In this document: piece by piece, positions 4,983-7,615 of the stretch
Layout of the letters: each line of letters opens with the position of its first letter
Numbering within the stretch: the first letter of the stretch is position 1
Source of the DNA: Lysobacterales bacterium
GTDB taxonomy: Bacteria; Pseudomonadota; Gammaproteobacteria; Xanthomonadales; Xanthomonadaceae
Direction: 5' to 3'
Assembly (NCBI GenBank): GCA_015655035.1
Contig: JAATFS010000062.1
Span: 1 to 7,615, forward strand
Length of the DNA stretch: 7,615 nt
Made by a program: the position numbers and the translations under genes
Notes under the pieces: generated by a model
The model's input: the letters and a program-made list of their open reading frames with translations, nothing else
What the model was told of the DNA's origin: nothing
Databases searched by the model: none

Positions 4983-7615
4983 ATGAAGCGAATGCTAATC
5001 AACGCCACGCAGGCGGAAGAGCTGCGCGTGGCGATTGTGGATGGCCAGACCCTGTATGACATCGACATCGAGCAACCGTCGAAGGAACAGAAGAAATCCA
5101 ACATCTATAAGGGCCGCATCACTCGACTGGAGCCCTCTCTCGAGGCCGCCTTCGTCGACTACGGCGCCGACCGCCACGGCTTTTTGCCGCTGAAGGAAAT
5201 TTCCCGCGATTACTTCCAGAGTGGAGTCGACCACAACAAGTCGACCATCCGTGAGCTGCTGCGTGAAGGCCAGGAAATCGTCATCCAGGTCGACAAGGAC
5301 GAGCGAGGCAACAAGGGCGCTGCCCTGACCACGTTCATCTCGCTGGCCGGCCGCTACATGGTACTGATGCCGAACTCGCCGAGCGCCGGTGGCGTGTCGC
5401 GCCGGATCGAAGGCGAAGACCGGGCCGCACTGAAGGACGCATTGGACAAGCTCGACATCCCGGACGACATGGGGGTGATCATCCGCACCGCCGGTGTTGG
5501 CCGCGATGCCGAGGAACTGCAGTGGGACCTCGACTACCTGCTGCAAAGCTGGCGTGCGATCGCCGAGGCGGCGCTCAGCAAGCCGGCCCCGTTCCTGATC
5601 TACCAGGAATCGCGGCTGATCATCCGCGCCCTGCGCGACTATCTGCGCGCCGACGTCGGCGAGATCCTGGTCGATACGCCGGAGCTGTACGCCGACGCCC
5701 AGGAGTTCATGCAGCAGGTGATGCCGCAAAGCCTGCGCAAGCTCAAGCACTACACCGACGACATCCCGCTGTTCAACCGCTTCCAGATCGAGTCGCAGAT
5801 CGAGAACGCCTACGAGCGCAACGTGCGCCTGCCGTCGGGTGGCTCGATCGTGGTCGACCAGACCGAAGCGTTGACCGCCGTCGACGTCAACTCCTCGCGC
5901 GCCACCAAGGGCAGCGACATCGAGGAAACCGCCTTCCACACCAACCTGGAAGCGGCCGAGGAAGTGGCCCGCCAGTTGCGCCTGCGCGACCTGGGCGGCC
6001 TGGTGGTGATCGACTTCATCGACATGTCCTCGACCAAGCACCAGCGCGAGGTCGAGAACAAGCTGCAGAACGCGCTCAAGTTCGACCGTGCACGGGTGCA
6101 ATTGGGCCGTATCTCCCGCTTCGGCCTGATGGAGATGAGCCGCCAGCGCCTGCGGCCGAGCCTGGGCGAATCCAGCCAGATCGTCTGCCCGCGTTGCGAC
6201 GGCCATGGCCGCATGCGCAGCGTCGAGTCGATGTCGCTGTCGATCATCCGCGTCGCCGAAGAACACGCGATGAAGGAAAACACCGGACAGGTGCTGGTCC
6301 AGGCCCCGGTCGAGATCGCCAATTACCTGCTCAACGAGAAGCGCGGCGCACTGCGTGAGATCGAGCAGCGCCACGATGCCCCGATCATCATCGTCGCCGA
6401 CGAACAGCTGCACACCCCGCACTACGAAGTCACCCGCTTGCGCGAGAACGAGCTCAGCGAAGAAAGCGGCAAGCCCAGCTACCAGCGCGGCACCCCGCGC
6501 AAGTTGCCGGTGCATGCCTTGACCAAGGCGCAGCTCAATATCCCCGCCGCGCCGGCGGTCACTTCGATCACGCCGAGCCAGCCAGCTCCCGTGCGCGAAG
6601 AAGTCGTCCAGGCCGCGCCGGCGCCGGCCCCGGTCGCGCCCCCGATCGCAGCGCAGGCAGCTCCGGCCACTGGCGTGGTCGGTTGGCTCAAGCGCATCTT
6701 CACCGGCGTCGAGCCGGTCGCGAGCCCGAACGAGCCGTCGCAGCGTTCACGCCAGGACGATGCTGGCCGTGGCAACCGCAACACTGAGCGCGGTGAACGC
6801 AATCCGCGCCGCGAAGGTCGCAACAACAACGGTGGCCAGCCACGTGGCAACAACGGCGGCGGCAATGGCCGCCGCGACGAGCGGCGCCAGGGCGGCAACA
6901 ACAATGGCCAGGGCCAAAATGCCCAGGGCCAGCCGAAACCTGCCCGCGGCGAAGCTCAGCCCGCCAAGCAGCCCAAGCAGAAGCAGCAGCAACCCCAGCA
7001 AAAGCAGCAGCGACCGCAGCAGGCCCCGGAAGCCGTGGCCGCCCCGCTGGCGGAAAAGCCGCAACGCACGCCACGTCAGGAAGAGCAGCGGATGCCAGCT
7101 GCCGCCGTCGAAGCAGCAGTGGCCGCAACTGCGGCTATCGCCGCCACGCCGGTAGTCGCCAAGCAGGATCCAGCACCGCGCGAACGCCCGGCACAGCCGC
7201 TGGAAACCGCTCCGGCCGAGACGGATATCGAGACAAAGGGTCTGGAAGAGGACAACCCGAACAGCCCTGCCGACGACAATGCGACTGGCGACAGCAATGG
7301 CCGCCGCCGCCGCGGGCGTCGCGGCGGTCGTCGTCGTCGTCGTGGCAACGGCACTGGTGAAGGCGGTGCGTCGCTGGAAGGCAACGATGGCGACGATATC
7401 GATGCCGATATCGATTCGGAATCCGAACAGGATGGCAACAGCGCCCCCCATTCGGTAACCGCCGCCAACAGCAGCCAACCCGAGTTCGACTTCGACGACG
7501 AAGTCTCGGCACCGCAAAAGGCGGCGCAGAAGCAGCAGTCGAACAAGCGCCCCGCCCCCGCCGTGTCACGGCAGGAGCCCATTGCTCCGCCAGTCGCAGC
7601 GGAAGCAACGGTGGC
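4983..7615 (+). CDS. rne: Ribonuclease E (3' end beyond window)
   Basis: The endonuclease that starts most mRNA decay and helps mature rRNA and tRNA; in E. coli it scaffolds the degradosome on the inner membrane. The frame is open for 877 codons to the right edge. Start MKRMLINATQAEELRVAIVDG matches the family, with AGGAA 7 nt upstream. The catalytic half (~1-520) is intact: S1 domain ~36-118; 5'-sensor residues Arg168/Thr169 (IIRTAGVG; E. coli 169/170); the DNase I-like domain with Mg-binding Asp301 (TAVDVNSSRATKG) and Asp344 (VVIDFIDM), keeping the E. coli 43-residue spacing; and the Zn-link CPRC, Cys402/Cys405. After ~520 the chain is low-complexity: an amphipathic stretch GVVGWLKRIFTG at 564-575, an Asn/Gly/Arg/Gln-rich part (595-650), a Lys/Gln tract (662-680), an Arg-rich block GRRRRGRRGGRRRRRG (773-788), and an acidic EFDFDDE (834-840). 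The catalytic half argues for RNase E/G and the long tail for RNase E. Confidence 0.97.
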   Translation, partial: MKRMLINATQAEELRVAIVDGQTLYDIDIEQPSKEQKKSNIYKGRITRLEPSLEAAFVDYGADRHGFLPLKEISRDYFQSGVDHNKSTIRELLREGQEIVIQVDKDERGNKGAALTTFISLAGRYMVLMPNSPSAGGVSRRIEGEDRAALKDALDKLDIPDDMGVIIRTAGVGRDAEELQWDLDYLLQSWRAIAEAALSKPAPFLIYQESRLIIRALRDYLRADVGEILVDTPELYADAQEFMQQVMPQSLRKLKHYTDDIPLFNRFQIESQIENAYERNVRLPSGGSIVVDQTEALTAVDVNSSRATKGSDIEETAFHTNLEAAEEVARQLRLRDLGGLVVIDFIDMSSTKHQREVENKLQNALKFDRARVQLGRISRFGLMEMSRQRLRPSLGESSQIVCPRCDGHGRMRSVESMSLSIIRVAEEHAMKENTGQVLVQAPVEIANYLLNEKRGALREIEQRHDAPIIIVADEQLHTPHYEVTRLRENELSEESGKPSYQRGTPRKLPVHALTKAQLNIPAAPAVTSITPSQPAPVREEVVQAAPAPAPVAPPIAAQAAPATGVVGWLKRIFTGVEPVASPNEPSQRSRQDDAGRGNRNTERGERNPRREGRNNNGGQPRGNNGGGNGRRDERRQGGNNNGQGQNAQGQPKPARGEAQPAKQPKQKQQQPQQKQQRPQQAPEAVAAPLAEKPQRTPRQEEQRMPAAAVEAAVAATAAIAATPVVAKQDPAPRERPAQPLETAPAETDIETKGLEEDNPNSPADDNATGDSNGRRRRGRRGGRRRRRGNGTGEGGASLEGNDGDDIDADIDSESEQDGNSAPHSVTAANSSQPEFDFDDEVSAPQKAAQKQQSNKRPAPAVSRQEPIAPPVAAEATV
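6672..6707 (+). other. Probable membrane-targeting amphipathic helix of RNase E
   Basis: Residues 564-575 (GVVGWLKRIFTG) put Val565, Trp568, Leu569, Ile572 and Phe573 on one helical face and Lys570/Arg571 at its edge. This is the only hydrophobic island in the otherwise disordered tail. It sits almost exactly where E. coli RNase E has its membrane-targeting sequence (about residues 565-585). Sequence identity with the E. coli helix was not checked; the assignment rests on position and amphipathic pattern. Confidence 0.55.
7299..7346 (+). repeat. Arg-rich RNA-binding-type block with (CGT)5 tract in rne
   Basis: Codons 773-788 encode Gly-Arg4-Gly-Arg2-Gly2-Arg5-Gly. The last five arginines are a pure CGT run (7329-7343), while the first four are CGC, so the tract can vary by codon slippage without a frame change. 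Arg-rich blocks in RNase E tails bind RNA (AR2 in E. coli); this function is inferred here. Confidence 0.5.

Noticed and set aside
4640..5059. 139-codon plus-strand frame across the rne leader
   Set aside because: It overlaps the rne start in another frame, has no good ribosome site, is Arg/Ala-rich and ends shortly inside rne. A leader peptide cannot be excluded but nothing supports one.
4995..6515. 506-codon open frame on the minus strand opposite rne
   Set aside because: It lies wholly antisense to the unmistakable RNase E catalytic half. Its composition (His/Gln/Asp/Val/Leu-rich, no recognisable domain) is what high-GC codon bias produces on the opposite strand.
6966..7022. CAG/AAG-rich tract considered as a nucleotide repeat or mobile-element trace
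   Set aside because: It is explained as codons for the Lys/Gln-rich linker of RNase E, with synonymous variation (CAA/CAG, CCC/CCG) and no flanking duplication.
6747..7517. 256-codon minus-strand frame opposite the RNase E tail, with hydrophobic Leu/Ala runs
   Set aside because: The apparent membrane segments are the antisense reading of Gln/Lys/Arg-rich codons (CAG reads as CTG, Leu); an artefact of the low-complexity tail.

Overview
The window is a high-GC stretch of chromosome from a gammaproteobacterium, most likely Xanthomonadales (Xanthomonadaceae/Rhodanobacteraceae type). This rests on remembered family resemblance of the proteins (RNase E, RluC, NfuA and a membrane-anchored Pro/Val/Glu-rich 'transmembrane repetitive protein' next to nfuA), not on a search. 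Every gene looks like ordinary core genome. I see no insertion sequence, phage gene, CRISPR array, tRNA or rRNA.

Layout, left to right. (1) Positions 1-1773, minus strand: nfuA (iron-sulfur cluster carrier) is followed, 14 nt after its stop, by a gene for a single-pass membrane protein with a long repetitive Pro/Val/Glu-rich tail; this second gene runs off the left edge. (2) Positions 1774-1864: short divergent intergenic region. (3) Positions 1865-3525, plus strand: phhB (pterin-4a-carbinolamine dehydratase), then, 2 nt later, a small lipoprotein with a TonB C-terminal-like domain, then after an 81-nt gap with a strong GC hairpin, a zupT-type ZIP metal transporter. (4) Positions 3526-3594: convergent junction with two hairpins. 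(5) Positions 3595-4581, minus strand: rluC (23S rRNA pseudouridine synthase). (6) Positions 4582-4982: a 401-nt gene-free leader/promoter region rich in potential RNA hairpins. (7) Positions 4983-7615, plus strand: rne (RNase E), whose catalytic half is complete and whose disordered C-terminal half is cut by the right edge.

How the parts fit: rluC and rne are divergent, as in Escherichia coli, joining a ribosome-modification gene to the main RNA-decay nuclease. The long structured leader before rne resembles in position and style the E. coli rne 5' UTR through which RNase E limits its own synthesis. Here the last hairpin would bury the rne Shine-Dalgarno sequence, which is the most interesting non-coding signal in the window. 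nfuA/repetitive protein and phhB/lipoprotein look like two short divergent operons. I do not find evidence for an undescribed multi-gene system; the observations worth a second look are the rne leader, the RNase E tail, the TonB-domain lipoprotein and the repetitive membrane protein.
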